Source: an uncultured Acetatifactor sp. (lineage in GTDB: Bacteria > Bacillota > Clostridia > Lachnospirales > Lachnospiraceae). Taken from it: a stretch of 64,000 bases of DNA. Every line of letters starts with the position of its first letter. The stretch's first letter is position 1. Location of the stretch: positions 1 through 64,000 of the forward strand of contig CAJTSE010000011.1 of the NCBI GenBank assembly GCA_910578815.1, read 5' to 3'. A program made the translations under genes and the position numbers. This document shows positions 17,157 through 26,059 of this stretch, in pieces. Below the pieces are notes generated by a model. The model ran no database searches. It was not told the origin of the DNA and worked only from the letters and a program-made list of their open reading frames with translations.

Positions 17157-17681
17157 ATGATTCGTCTTATTCAAAAATGTGAAATTGAGAAATGTGTGGA
17201 GCTGATACAAAATAGTTTTCTGACAGTGGCGCAGGAATTCGGCTTTACCAGGGAAAACGCTCCCCGCTTTACGGCGTTTGCAACTACGGTAGAAAGGCTT
17301 GCGTATCAGTATGAGGAAGGCAGGCCCATGTATGGATACTTTGATGAAGAAGGGCAGATTCTTGGTTACTATTCGCTTCATATACCGGGAAACGGGGAAT
17401 GCGAGCTGAATAATTTGTGTGTTTGTCCCGAACATCGACATAGAAGAATCGGAGAAATTTTATATTGTCATGCACTGAGTACAGCGGCCGCCAAAGACTG
17501 CAGGAAGTTGAATATAGGCATTGTGGAGGAAAATAAAAAGCTGCGCGCCTGGTATGAGCGATTGGGTGCAAGGCATACCGGCACCAAAAAGTTTGACTTT
17601 TTTCCTTTTACCTGCGGATACATGGAAGCGGTTGTTGATAGGGATAAGCTGCCGGAGCGGCTTAGCACCGGCCATATCTGA
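17157..17681 (+). CDS. GNAT family N-acetyltransferase
   Basis: ATG 17157 follows GCAAGGGAGG. The 174-residue protein shows the acetyl-CoA-binding region (LNNLCVCPEHRHRRIGEILYCHAL) and a later KLNIGIVEENKKLRAWYERLG, where the N-x-x-L-R-x-W-Y-E end is typical of GNAT proteins. The target amine is unknown. A TACAAT at 17131-17136 may be its -10 box, placing the promoter between it and the divergent DUF885 gene. Confidence 0.88.
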   Translation: MIRLIQKCEIEKCVELIQNSFLTVAQEFGFTRENAPRFTAFATTVERLAYQYEEGRPMYGYFDEEGQILGYYSLHIPGNGECELNNLCVCPEHRHRRIGEILYCHALSTAAAKDCRKLNIGIVEENKKLRAWYERLGARHTGTKKFDFFPFTCGYMEAVVDRDKLPERLSTGHI

Positions 17682-17756
17682 AAACGGAAAGATGTGGAAT
17701 ATTTATCAAATGATTCAGGCAAACGGAAAATGAGCGCTGAAGCGTCGGAGGCAGAC

Positions 17757-18217
17757 ATGGTGATATATCAGAAATTATGTAAAGAAACCGTAGATGGTTA
17801 TATAGCTTATTTACGAAATGCTATGAAAGAAGAACCGGAAAAATGACAGCTGACATTTTGGACGAAAAGGGGATAAGGCTTCGTATAGACGATCCGTTTT
17901 ACCAAAAGACTTATTCTATTTTAGCTGTTTTGGATGGGATGGTGGTTGGCCGTATTGAGTACCATTTTTACGGCTGTATCCAGGATGGCTCTAAAATGGC
18001 TTATGTGGATTGGATTTATGTACTGCCAAAGCGGCGGCATCAGGGAATTGCGCAGGGCCTTTTCAAGCAGTTTGAAAAAGAATGCTTATCTTTTGGAATC
18101 AATCAGTATTACCTGATCAGGGCGGAAAATGAAAATGCCAATCGTTTCTACTCCGCGTTTTCAGATGTATCTTTAACAGAGGAACCACTGCTGAGAAAGC
18201 AGTTGTCTGCAACTTGA
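17757..18217 (+). pseudogene. GNAT acetyltransferase gene split by a frameshift
   Basis: ATG 17757 follows CGGAGGC and gives a 29-residue N-terminus (MVIYQKLCKETVDGYIAYL) that stops at TGA 17844-17846. The rest of the enzyme begins in another frame at ATG 17843 and has the GNAT core (MAYVDWIYVLPKRRHQGIAQ, then IRAENENANRFY). Adding one A to the run at 17839-17843 would restore a single reading frame with EEPEKMTADIL at the joint. The lesion is therefore a one-base loss in a short A tract: a pseudogene, a phase-variable site or an assembly error. Translation could also restart at ATG 17843, giving 124 residues. Confidence 0.75.
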
Positions 18218-18334
18218 ATTTGGATGAGAAATGTCTGGGCGGTTTGTCCTATTATGGATGAACCGCCATTATGCTGCTGTCAGCGAAGCTTAAAATAATT
18301 GATATTAAGTAAAGCGGCATTGGCATCTTTGGAG

Positions 18335-18350
18335 TTGTATTGTATACAAC
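18335..18350 (+). promoter_or_regulatory. Candidate operator of the arabinose regulator
   Basis: TTGTATACAA at 18340-18349 is a perfect ten-base palindrome, preceded by TTGTAT at 18335-18340. It resembles AraR operators (TTGTACGTACAA type) and lies just before the regulator gene, which suggests self-control. Confidence 0.5.
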
Positions 18351-18420
18351 TATTAGAAATGTACATAAAAAAGTAAGGAGATGTATTGACTTGCTGCGTT
18401 CGGATGAATATACTGGATAT

Positions 18421-19557
18421 ATGGAAGACAAGCGGACGAAGTACGGTGACATTTTGCACTATCTGGAAAATTTAATGGAGTCCGAAGAGCTGAAGCCGGG
18501 GGATAAGCTGCCCTCGGAGAATGAACTGACGGAAAAATTCGGCATCAGCAGGCAGACCGTGAGGAAAGCCATCGGGCTGCTGGAGGAAGAGGGCGCAGTT
18601 CGCAGGGTCAGAGGAAGCGGCACCTATGTGAGCTTTGACCGCAGGGAGAACCTGGAAGGACGGAATCGCATTGCAGTGGTGACCACTTATGTGGACAGCT
18701 ATATTTTCCCTAAGACCATTCAGGGAATCGAGAGAGTCCTCTTCGAGAGGGGTTATTCCGTCCAGATTTCCTTTACCGACAATATGCCGGACCGGGAAAG
18801 AAACGTGCTGACGGATCTAATCAGCAGGGATGACGTGGCGGGGATTATTGTGGAGGGAACAAAGAGCGGCCTGCCCAACCCCAACCTTTCACTGTACAGG
18901 CAGCTTTTGAATCGGAAAATACCCATTCTTTTTATCAATACCTTCTATCCGGAGCTGGACGTGCCTCATGTTTCCTTAAATGATGTGAAGGCGGCAGAAA
19001 AGGCGGTAAATTATCTGATCGGCAAGGGACATAAGGATATAGGAGCCATCTTGAAGCTGGACGACGGGCAGGGAAGGCTGCGGTATCTGGGGTACTTAAG
19101 AGCCATGGAGGCGGCAGGGCTGACCGTTACAGACTCCCGGATGGTGTGGATCGACACGGATGAGTCAAAGCAGCTAAATTACTGCCGGGACAAGATATTG
19201 AACCGCGTGGAGGAATGCAGCGCTTTGTTCTGCTATAATGATCAGATAGCGTTCCAGCTGATCCGTATGCTCACGGAGCGGGGGATACGGGTGCCGGAGG
19301 ATGTGTCGGTGATTGGCATGGACGATTCGGATCTGGCGCTGCACAGTGAGATTCCCATTACTTCCCTGCCCCACCCTAAGGAGAAGCTGGGAGAAAAAGC
19401 GGCGGAGACCCTTCTGGATATGATCGGAAAGCAGGGAAGGGGAAACGAGTATACCGTGGAATTTGATACCAGGGTGATGGAGCGGCAGTCGGTGGCGGAG
19501 TACACTGCCGGTTTCATGGATTGTATGTGTCGCCGGAGGCAGCATGTTTGGAAGTGA
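18421..19557 (+). CDS. araR: GntR/LacI-type arabinose regulator AraR
   Basis: The 378-residue protein has an N-terminal GntR winged helix (KPGDKLPSENELTEKFGIS, then RQTVRKAIGLLEEEGAVRR) joined to a LacI-type sugar-binding domain (VSLNDVKAAEKAVNYLIGKG, VPEDVSVIGMDDSDLAL), the AraR architecture. ATG 18421 fits the family's start, but it has a weak ribosome site. TTG 18391 with AAGGAG ten bases upstream is an alternative that adds ten residues. It precedes the arabinose isomerase, kinase and epimerase genes, so it probably represses them until L-arabinose binds. Confidence 0.85.
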   Translation: MEDKRTKYGDILHYLENLMESEELKPGDKLPSENELTEKFGISRQTVRKAIGLLEEEGAVRRVRGSGTYVSFDRRENLEGRNRIAVVTTYVDSYIFPKTIQGIERVLFERGYSVQISFTDNMPDRERNVLTDLISRDDVAGIIVEGTKSGLPNPNLSLYRQLLNRKIPILFINTFYPELDVPHVSLNDVKAAEKAVNYLIGKGHKDIGAILKLDDGQGRLRYLGYLRAMEAAGLTVTDSRMVWIDTDESKQLNYCRDKILNRVEECSALFCYNDQIAFQLIRMLTERGIRVPEDVSVIGMDDSDLALHSEIPITSLPHPKEKLGEKAAETLLDMIGKQGRGNEYTVEFDTRVMERQSVAEYTAGFMDCMCRRRQHVWK

Positions 19558-19620
19558 GCAGGAAATATTGCGTGTTTCTATCAGACGGTAGAAAAAATAA
19601 AGGAATGAATGGAGGACAAC

Positions 19621-21117
19621 ATGAAGAAGACGAAGAAGTATCAATTTTGGTTTTGTACGGGATCTCAGGATCTGTACGGGGACGAGTGCCTGCGGAAGGT
19701 GGCAGCTCATTCCAGGGAGATGGTGGAGGGGCTGAATGCCTCCGGGGCTCTGCCCTATGAGCTGGTCTGGAAGCCGACCCTGATTGATCAGGCGTCCATC
19801 CGCCGTACATTTAATGAGGCTAATAATGACGAAAACTGCGCCGGGGTGATCACCTGGATGCACACCTTTTCCCCGGCAAAAATGTGGATCATCGGTCTGC
19901 AGGAATACCATAAGCCCCTGTGTCACCTGCATACACAATATAATGAAGAGATTCCCTATGACACCATTGACATGGATTTTATGAATGAAAACCAGTCCGC
20001 TCACGGCGACAGGGAGTACGGGCATATCGTCACCCGCATGGGCATCGAGAGAAAGGTGATTGTGGGGCACTGGATGAATGCAGCCGTCAGCGAAAAGCTG
20101 GCGGACTGGATGCGTACCGCGGTGGGCGTCATGGAATCCTCCCATGTGAGAGTCTGCCGGATCGGCGACAATATGAACAATGTGGCAGTCACTGAGGGGG
20201 ACAAGGTGGAGGCTCAGGTGAAGTTTGGCTGGGAGATTGACCATTATAACGTAAATGACGCAGTGGCATATGTGGACGAGGTTTCCCCAGGGGACGTGGA
20301 AGCCTTGGTGGAAGCATATTATGACAAATATGAAATCCTGCCTGAGGGCAGGGATCCGCAGGAGTTCCGGGAGCATGTGGCGGTTCAGGCTCGGATCGAG
20401 CTTGGCTTGGAGAGGTTTCTGGAAGCAGGAGACTATCATGCGATTGTAACCCACTTCGGCATGCTGGGCGGCTTAAAGCAGCTGCCTGGGCTTGCCATCC
20501 AGAGACTGATGGAAAAAGGTTATGGCTTTGGGGCGGAGGGTGACTGGAAGACGGCTGCCATGGTGCGCCTGATGAAGATCATGACCCAGGGCAAAAAGGA
20601 CGCCAAGGGTACTTCCTTCATGGAAGATTATACCTATAACTTTGTGCCTGGCAAGGAGGGAATTCTGCAGGCGCACATGCTGGAGGTGTGCCCTTCTATT
20701 TCTGACGGTCCTGTCAGTATTAAGGTACAGCCCCTTTCTATGGGGAATCGCGAGGATCCTGCCCGGCTGGTATTCACCAGCAAGACCGGACCGGCGGTGG
20801 CCGCGTCCCTGGTAGACCTGGGAAATCGCTTCCGGCTGCTGGTGAATGCGGTGGATTGCAAAAAGTGCGAGAAGCCTATGCCCAGGCTTCCGGTGGCAAC
20901 AGCCTTTTGGACGCCCCAGCCTTCTCTGGAGGTGGGGGCGGAGGCGTGGATCCTGGCCGGCGGGGCTCATCATACCGCGTTTTCCTATGACCTGACCGTA
21001 CAGCAGATGGTGGACTGGGCGGATGCCATGGGTATTGAGAGTGTCGTTATTGATAAAGATACCACCATCCCTGTCCTGAAAAATGAGTTGAGATGGAACG
21101 CGGTATATTACAGGTGA
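19621..21117 (+). CDS. araA: L-arabinose isomerase
   Basis: ATG 19621 follows GGAGGAC. The 498-residue protein matches AraA in length and motifs: FWFCTGSQDLYG at the start, WMHTFSPAKMWIIGL, LHTQYNEEIPYDTIDMDFMN, GDNMNNVAVTEGDK and the late GGAHHTAFSYDL. The metal-binding His/Glu residues of the family fall in these stretches. It converts L-arabinose to L-ribulose with Mn2+ or Co2+. It lies between the regulator and the kinase, as in other ara operons. Confidence 0.97.
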   Translation: MKKTKKYQFWFCTGSQDLYGDECLRKVAAHSREMVEGLNASGALPYELVWKPTLIDQASIRRTFNEANNDENCAGVITWMHTFSPAKMWIIGLQEYHKPLCHLHTQYNEEIPYDTIDMDFMNENQSAHGDREYGHIVTRMGIERKVIVGHWMNAAVSEKLADWMRTAVGVMESSHVRVCRIGDNMNNVAVTEGDKVEAQVKFGWEIDHYNVNDAVAYVDEVSPGDVEALVEAYYDKYEILPEGRDPQEFREHVAVQARIELGLERFLEAGDYHAIVTHFGMLGGLKQLPGLAIQRLMEKGYGFGAEGDWKTAAMVRLMKIMTQGKKDAKGTSFMEDYTYNFVPGKEGILQAHMLEVCPSISDGPVSIKVQPLSMGNREDPARLVFTSKTGPAVAASLVDLGNRFRLLVNAVDCKKCEKPMPRLPVATAFWTPQPSLEVGAEAWILAGGAHHTAFSYDLTVQQMVDWADAMGIESVVIDKDTTIPVLKNELRWNAVYYR

Positions 21118-21234
21118 GGAAGGATCAGGCTTGCCCGCGAAGGCGGCAGCGCAGGGGGCCTTTCCGAACAGAAGGGTTGAAACGTGATAGATTCAGTATA
21201 AAAGGCGCAAAGCGCAGAAAGGCGGAATAGAAAT

Positions 21235-22833
21235 ATGAGCGAGGCAATCAAAAATGCCATCAGGAGCGGCAGGACCGTTCTGGGAATCGAGTTTGGCTCC
21301 ACCCGCATCAAGGCGGTGCTGGTGGACGAAAGCCATGAGCCCATTGCCATGGGAACCCATGACTGGGAAAACAGGCTGGAAAATAATATCTGGACTTACA
21401 GCCTGGACGACATTTGGAACGGGCTGCAGGGCTGTTACCGCAGCCTGGCGGAGGATGTAAAGGCGAAATACGGAGAAAGCCTGACTTCTATCGGCAGTAT
21501 CGGTTTTTCAGGCATGATGCACGGGTATATGGCATTTAATCAGGCGGGTGAACTGCTGGTTCCCTTCCGCACCTGGCGGAACACCATGACGGAGGAAGCC
21601 TGTAAAGAGCTGACACCTCTTTTCAGCTTTAATATTCCCCAGAGATGGAGTATTGCCCACCTTTACCAGGCAATTTTAAGCGGGGAAGAGCATGTGAAGG
21701 ACATTACATTCTTCACCACCCTGGCCGGCTACATACATTGGAAGCTGACGGGAGAAAAGGTGCTGGGCATCGGTGAGGCTTCCGGCATGTTCCCCATTGA
21801 TTCCGAGGCAAAGGACTTTGACGGGAAGATGATTGCACAGTTTAACGAGCTGATTGCGCCCAAGGGCTTCCCCTGGAAGCTGGAAGATATTTTACCGAAG
21901 GTGCTTTGCGCGGGAGAGAAGGCCGGAAGCCTGACCCCGGAAGGGGCAAAGCTGCTGGATCCTACGGGTACGCTGCAGCCCGGCAGCCCCATGTGCCCTC
22001 CTGAGGGAGACGCGGGCACCGGCATGGTGGCCACCAACAGTGTCAGAGTGCGCACGGGGAATATCTCCGCCGGAACTTCCATTTTTTCCATGGTGGTTAC
22101 GGAAAAGGCCTTGGAAAAGGTGCATGAAGAGATTGACATGGTGACGACTCCTGACGGCAATCCCGTGGCCATGGTGCACTGCAACAACTGCACATCCGAC
22201 CTAAATGCCTGGGTCAATCTGTTCGGAGAATTTGCGGATAAATTCGGCATAAAGATTGATAAGAACGATCTGTACGGCACTTTATACAGGGAGGCGCTGG
22301 CCGCCGATGCAGATTGCGGCGGGCTGATGGCTTACAACTATTTTTCCGGAGAGCCGGTGACAGGCTTAAACGAGGGCAGACCCATGTTTGTGCGGATGCC
22401 GGACGCTGAATTTACGCTGGCGAACTTTATGAGAAGCCATCTTTACAGTGCCATGGCTACGCTGAAGATCGGTAATGATATTCTGTTAAAGGAAGAGCAT
22501 GTAAAAGTGGATTCCCTGATGGGCCACGGAGGACTGTTCAAGACTCCCGTGGTAGGACAGCAGCTGATGGCGGCAGCCTTTGACTCGCCGGTTACCGTGA
22601 TGGATACTGCCAGCGAGGGCGGTGCCTGGGGCATGGCGGTCCTGGCGGCATATATGATTGAGAAAGCAGCGGGCGAGACCCTGCCGGATTATTTGAGCAG
22701 CCGGATCTTCGCGGAGCAGACCGGAAGCACTATAGAGCCTAAAGCGGAGGATGTGGCAGGCTTTGACACCTTTGTAGAAAGGTATAAAAGCGCGCTGCCG
22801 GCGGAGAAAGCTGCCATCCAGGGAATGAAATGA
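21235..22833 (+). CDS. FGGY-family ribulokinase
   Basis: The 532-residue protein follows AAAGGCGG. It has the FGGY phosphate-binding start (TVLGIEFGSTRIKAVLVD), GFSGMMHGYMAF, a WKLTGE region and the C-terminal nucleotide-binding part (GHGGLFKTPVVGQQLMAAA, ASEGGAWGMAVLAAY). Sequence alone does not separate ribulokinase from xylulokinase in this branch. Its place between araA and araD makes phosphorylation of L-ribulose most likely. It differs from the classical AraB of enterics, being an FGGY form common in Clostridia. Confidence 0.85.
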   Translation: MSEAIKNAIRSGRTVLGIEFGSTRIKAVLVDESHEPIAMGTHDWENRLENNIWTYSLDDIWNGLQGCYRSLAEDVKAKYGESLTSIGSIGFSGMMHGYMAFNQAGELLVPFRTWRNTMTEEACKELTPLFSFNIPQRWSIAHLYQAILSGEEHVKDITFFTTLAGYIHWKLTGEKVLGIGEASGMFPIDSEAKDFDGKMIAQFNELIAPKGFPWKLEDILPKVLCAGEKAGSLTPEGAKLLDPTGTLQPGSPMCPPEGDAGTGMVATNSVRVRTGNISAGTSIFSMVVTEKALEKVHEEIDMVTTPDGNPVAMVHCNNCTSDLNAWVNLFGEFADKFGIKIDKNDLYGTLYREALAADADCGGLMAYNYFSGEPVTGLNEGRPMFVRMPDAEFTLANFMRSHLYSAMATLKIGNDILLKEEHVKVDSLMGHGGLFKTPVVGQQLMAAAFDSPVTVMDTASEGGAWGMAVLAAYMIEKAAGETLPDYLSSRIFAEQTGSTIEPKAEDVAGFDTFVERYKSALPAEKAAIQGMK

Positions 22834-22915
22834 AGAATTTCTAAGACAGCAGAGTACACTAGTACACTGCCTAAAAATTCTTTATTCCCGCAAGAACTGC
22901 CATGGGCAGTTCTTG
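22833..22915 (+). promoter_or_regulatory. Two hairpins between the kinase and the epimerase gene
   Basis: AAGAATTT at 22833-22840 pairs with AAATTCTT at 22875-22882, enclosing a direct repeat of AGTACACT. A second stem, CAAGAACTGCC at 22891-22901 with GGCAGTTCTTG at 22905-22915, has 11 perfect pairs. Neither has a long T-run. They may adjust mRNA stability or readthrough into araD. Confidence 0.55.
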
Positions 22916-22949
22916 GTGCAGAATCAATATGAGAAAACGGAGGGGCATT

Positions 22950-23654
22950 ATGTTAGAAGAATTAAAGAAGCTGGTATATGAAGCAAATATGGATCTTCCC
23001 AAATATGGGCTGGTAACCTTTACCTGGGGCAATGTCAGCGCCATTGACAGGGAGAGCGGGCTGTTCGTCATCAAACCCAGCGGCGTGGAATACGATAAGC
23101 TGACGCCGGAGGATATGGTGGTGGTGGATTTAAACGGGAAAAAGGTGGAGGGTCGTTTCAATCCTTCTTCGGATACAGCTACCCATGCGGAGCTGTATAA
23201 GGCATTTCCTGAAATTGGCGGTGTGGTGCATACTCATTCATCCTACGCTACCAGCTGGGCTCAGGCAGGGCGAAGCATTCCCTGTTACGGCACCACCCAT
23301 GCGGATTATATTTATGGGGAAGTCCCCTGCGTGAGATGCCTGACGAAGGAAGAAATAGAAGAGGCATACGAAGAGAACACCGGTCACCTGATTGTAAATG
23401 AGTTTCAAAGAATGGGCAAGGACCCGGCGGCGGTGCCGGCGGTGCTCTGTAAGAATCACGGTCCCTTTGCCTGGGGCAAGGACGCCAAAGAGGCAGTGCA
23501 TAATGCGGTAGTGCTGGAAGAGGTGGCGAAGATGGCTTACCGTGCCGAGACCATTAATCCCCGCATTCAGCCTGCGCCCCAGGAGCTTCAGGATAAGCAT
23601 TATTACCGGAAGCACGGTGCAAATGCGTACTACGGCCAGGGGACAAAAGAGTAA
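22950..23654 (+). CDS. araD: L-ribulose-5-phosphate 4-epimerase
   Basis: ATG 22950 follows GGAGGGGC. The 234-residue protein is a class II aldolase fold: LVTFTWGNVSAIDR, KPSGVEYDKLTPEDMVVVDL, SSDTATHAELYKAFPEIGGV, HTHSSYATSWAQ (zinc histidines) and the third-histidine region CKNHGPFAWGKD. These are the usual AraD positions. It converts L-ribulose-5-phosphate to D-xylulose-5-phosphate, which transketolase then uses, and the split transketolase genes follow. Length is normal. Confidence 0.95.
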   Translation: MLEELKKLVYEANMDLPKYGLVTFTWGNVSAIDRESGLFVIKPSGVEYDKLTPEDMVVVDLNGKKVEGRFNPSSDTATHAELYKAFPEIGGVVHTHSSYATSWAQAGRSIPCYGTTHADYIYGEVPCVRCLTKEEIEEAYEENTGHLIVNEFQRMGKDPAAVPAVLCKNHGPFAWGKDAKEAVHNAVVLEEVAKMAYRAETINPRIQPAPQELQDKHYYRKHGANAYYGQGTKE

Positions 23655-23730
23655 CAGTTCAGATCCTCTTAATTTGACGGCGACGGCCGATTCCTGCCTG
23701 TTACCCGATTGAGGGTGTCTGAACTGATAC
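23651..23730. repeat. 80-bp element with terminal inverted repeats
   Basis: GTAACAGTTCAGA at 23651-23663 and TCTGAACTGATAC at 23718-23730 are inverse copies with one mismatch. The left arm reuses the araD stop codon. A related pair lies at 36795-36898, so this is probably a dispersed palindromic repeat. Confidence 0.7.
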
Positions 23731-23860
23731 GACGCAGGAGTCGTAAATACCGCAATAAATGAGTGGACGCATGCAAATATCGTATGATAAGATAAATAAA
23801 ATGACTAAAACCCATATAGAGTAAATCTGCCGCAGGGCGGCGCAGAAATGGAGGACGAGC

Positions 23861-24703
23861 ATGAATAATTTAGAACTGCAGAAGCACGCGAACGACGTGC
23901 GGAAGGGCATTGTGACGGCAGTTCACAGTGCAAAGGCAGGACATCCGGGCGGATCCCTCTCCGCAACGGACATTTATACCTATCTGTATTTTGAAGAGAT
24001 GAATATTGACCCGAAGAATCCCGACAAAGACGACAGAGACCGTTTTGTACTGTCCAAGGGACATACAGCTCCCGGCCTGTATTCCACTTTGGCAAACAGG
24101 GGATTTTTCCCGGTGGAGGACTTAAAGACTTTAAGACATCTGGGCTCTTATCTGCAGGGACATCCCTGCATCCATATACCTGGGGTGGATATGTCCTCCG
24201 GTTCCCTGGGACAGGGTGTTTCCGCTGCTGTGGGCATGGCTCTCGGCGCAAGGATGGGCGGTAAGGATTTCAGGGTGTATACCCTGCTGGGTGACGGCGA
24301 GATCGAGGAAGGACAGGTGTGGGAGGCTGCTATGTTTGCAGGCCACCGTAAGCTGGATAACCTTTGTGTGATTGTGGATAATAACAACTTGCAGATTGAC
24401 GGCCCTATTGACCAGGTCTGCTCTCCATACCCCATTGACAAGAAATTTGAGGCATTTAATTTCCATGTGATTAATGTAGACGCTCATGACTTTGATGCGA
24501 TCCGTGCGGCATTTAAAGAAGCAAGGGAGACGAAGGGAATGCCCACCTGTATCGTGGCCCACAGCTTAAAGGGCAAGGGCGTTTCCTTCATGGAAAACAG
24601 TGTAGACTGGCACGGCAAGGCGCCCAATGATGATGAGTATGCAGTGGCGATGGCAGATCTGGAGAAGATCGGTGCAGAATTAGAGAAAGCAGGTGAAGCA
24701 TAA
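23861..24703 (+). CDS. Transketolase, N-terminal subunit
   Basis: The 280-residue protein follows GGAGGACGAGC. It holds the thiamine diphosphate-binding half of transketolase: GHPGGSLSATDIYTYLYF, LSKGHTAPGLYSTL, and the TPP motif GDGEIEEGQVWEA with VDNNNLQIDG. In many Firmicutes transketolase is made as two chains, and the partner follows with a one-base overlap (TAATG). It moves two-carbon units between pentose and hexose phosphates. Its place after araD lets arabinose carbon enter central metabolism. Confidence 0.96.
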   Translation: MNNLELQKHANDVRKGIVTAVHSAKAGHPGGSLSATDIYTYLYFEEMNIDPKNPDKDDRDRFVLSKGHTAPGLYSTLANRGFFPVEDLKTLRHLGSYLQGHPCIHIPGVDMSSGSLGQGVSAAVGMALGARMGGKDFRVYTLLGDGEIEEGQVWEAAMFAGHRKLDNLCVIVDNNNLQIDGPIDQVCSPYPIDKKFEAFNFHVINVDAHDFDAIRAAFKEARETKGMPTCIVAHSLKGKGVSFMENSVDWHGKAPNDDEYAVAMADLEKIGAELEKAGEA

Positions 24704-25647
24704 TGGCAGAGAATACGGTAAAAAAGATTGCAACCCGCGAGAGCTACGGCAACGCGTTAAAGGAACTGGCTGAAGAATTCCCCAACCTGGTAGTACTGGA
24801 CGCCGACCTGGCGGCAGCTACCAAGACCGGTGTTTTTAAAAAGGCATATCCGGACCGTCACATTGACTGTGGTATTGCAGAATGTAACATGATGGGGATT
24901 GCGGCAGGCCTGTCCCTGACCGGCAAGATACCCTTTGTCAGCTCCTTTGCCATGTTTGCCGCAGGGCGTGCTTACGAGCAGGTCCGCAATTCCATTGGAT
25001 ACCCCCATTTGAACGTAAAGATCGGTGCTACCCATGCGGGCATTACTGTAGGCGAGGACGGAGCTACCCATCAGTGTAATGAGGACATTGCTCTAATGAG
25101 GACGATTCCCGGCATGGTGGTGATGTGTCCTGCGGATGACGTGGAGGCCAAGGCGGCAGTCCGTGCGGCGCTGGAGTATGACGGGCCCGTATATATCCGC
25201 TTTGGGCGTGCGGCAGTGCCTGTGATCAATGACAGGCCTGATTACAAATTTGAGATCGGCAAGGGCAGCATCGTGCGGGAAGGCAAGGATGTGACCATCG
25301 TGGCTACCGGCATCTGTGTGGATTCCGCGCTGGGTGCGGCGGAGAAGCTGGCGGCAGACGGCATTCAGGCAGAGGTGGTGAGCATCTGCACCATCAAGCC
25401 TCTGGATGAGGATATTATTATCAACAGTGCTAAAAAGACCGGCAAGGTGATAACCGTGGAAGAACATAGCGTGATCGGCGGCCTGGGCAGTGCAGTCTGC
25501 GACTGCCTGTGCGCAAAGCTCCCCACCCCGGTGAAGAAGATCGGCATGCAGGACGTATTCGGTGAGTCCGGCTCTGCGGCAGCGCTGGTTGCCAAGTACG
25601 GTCTGGACGCAGAAGGCGTTTATAAGTCCGTGAAGGAATTTGTGTAA
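24703..25647 (+). CDS. Transketolase, C-terminal subunit
   Basis: The 314-residue protein carries the pyrimidine-binding domain (VVLDADLAAATKTGVF, DCGIAECNMMGIAAGLSL, GATHAGITVGEDGATHQ) and the C-terminal transketolase domain (VTIVATGICVDSALGAAE, VEEHSVIGGLGSAV). It completes the enzyme begun by the gene upstream and overlaps its stop. It ends at a bidirectional terminator shared with the toxin gene on the other strand. Confidence 0.96.
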   Translation: MAENTVKKIATRESYGNALKELAEEFPNLVVLDADLAAATKTGVFKKAYPDRHIDCGIAECNMMGIAAGLSLTGKIPFVSSFAMFAAGRAYEQVRNSIGYPHLNVKIGATHAGITVGEDGATHQCNEDIALMRTIPGMVVMCPADDVEAKAAVRAALEYDGPVYIRFGRAAVPVINDRPDYKFEIGKGSIVREGKDVTIVATGICVDSALGAAEKLAADGIQAEVVSICTIKPLDEDIIINSAKKTGKVITVEEHSVIGGLGSAVCDCLCAKLPTPVKKIGMQDVFGESGSAAALVAKYGLDAEGVYKSVKEFV

Positions 25648-25680
25648 GTTGTAAAAAGTGATGTCATTCTTATAAAAAGC

Positions 25681-25728
25681 AAAGCAAAAACCGGAAGAAA
25701 GGTATATTCCTATTCCGGTTTTTGCTTT
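25681..25728. terminator. Bidirectional terminator
   Basis: AAAGCAAAAACCGGAA at 25681-25696 is the exact inverse of 25713-25728. A-rich and T-rich arms serve both the transketolase genes (plus) and the toxin gene (minus), whose stop falls at 25727-25729. Confidence 0.92.
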
Positions 25729-26059
25729 ATTGGCCTAATTCATCGGCAAAAGCATTTTCATAATCCTGAAGCTGGTGGTATATGGCATCCACGTAAGCGG
25801 TAGTGTCTTTTATCCGGTAAAGCATAAGATAGCGGTGCCGCATAAAATGGATGATATGGTATCCGTGCTGTTTCAGCTGTGGATGGGAACAGCATTGCAG
25901 GCTGTCGGCGACTTTTGAAAGATGGTCTCGCGTTTCCAAGGCATCCTGCCATATGCTATAGGCTGCCTGGTTATTAAGCAAGGTTTGCTGCAGGTAGTCG
26001 ATGTAGTCGTTTAGCTGTGATAGTGCTTTTGGCGAGATGATTACCTTAAATGAATCCAT
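25727..26059 (-). CDS. ParE/RelE-type toxin
   Basis: The 110-residue protein has the compact ParE/RelE fold: FKVIISPKALSQLNDYIDYL, a helical middle with a W-x-x-A-L-x-T-R-D-H-L, and the C-terminal strands HIIHFMRHRYLMLYRI and VDAIYHQLQDY. ParE poisons gyrase and RelE cuts mRNA; the sequence does not decide between them, although the helical N-terminus and YHQLQDY end lean to ParE. It overlaps the antitoxin gene by 14 bases, antitoxin first, as usual. Confidence 0.85.
   Translation of the reverse strand: MDSFKVIISPKALSQLNDYIDYLQQTLLNNQAAYSIWQDALETRDHLSKVADSLQCCSHPQLKQHGYHIIHFMRHRYLMLYRIKDTTAYVDAIYHQLQDYENAFADELGQ

Noticed and set aside
21235..22833. Naming the FGGY kinase araB or xylB
   Set aside because: Only the position between araA and araD favours ribulokinase; the FGGY motifs do not separate it from xylulokinase.
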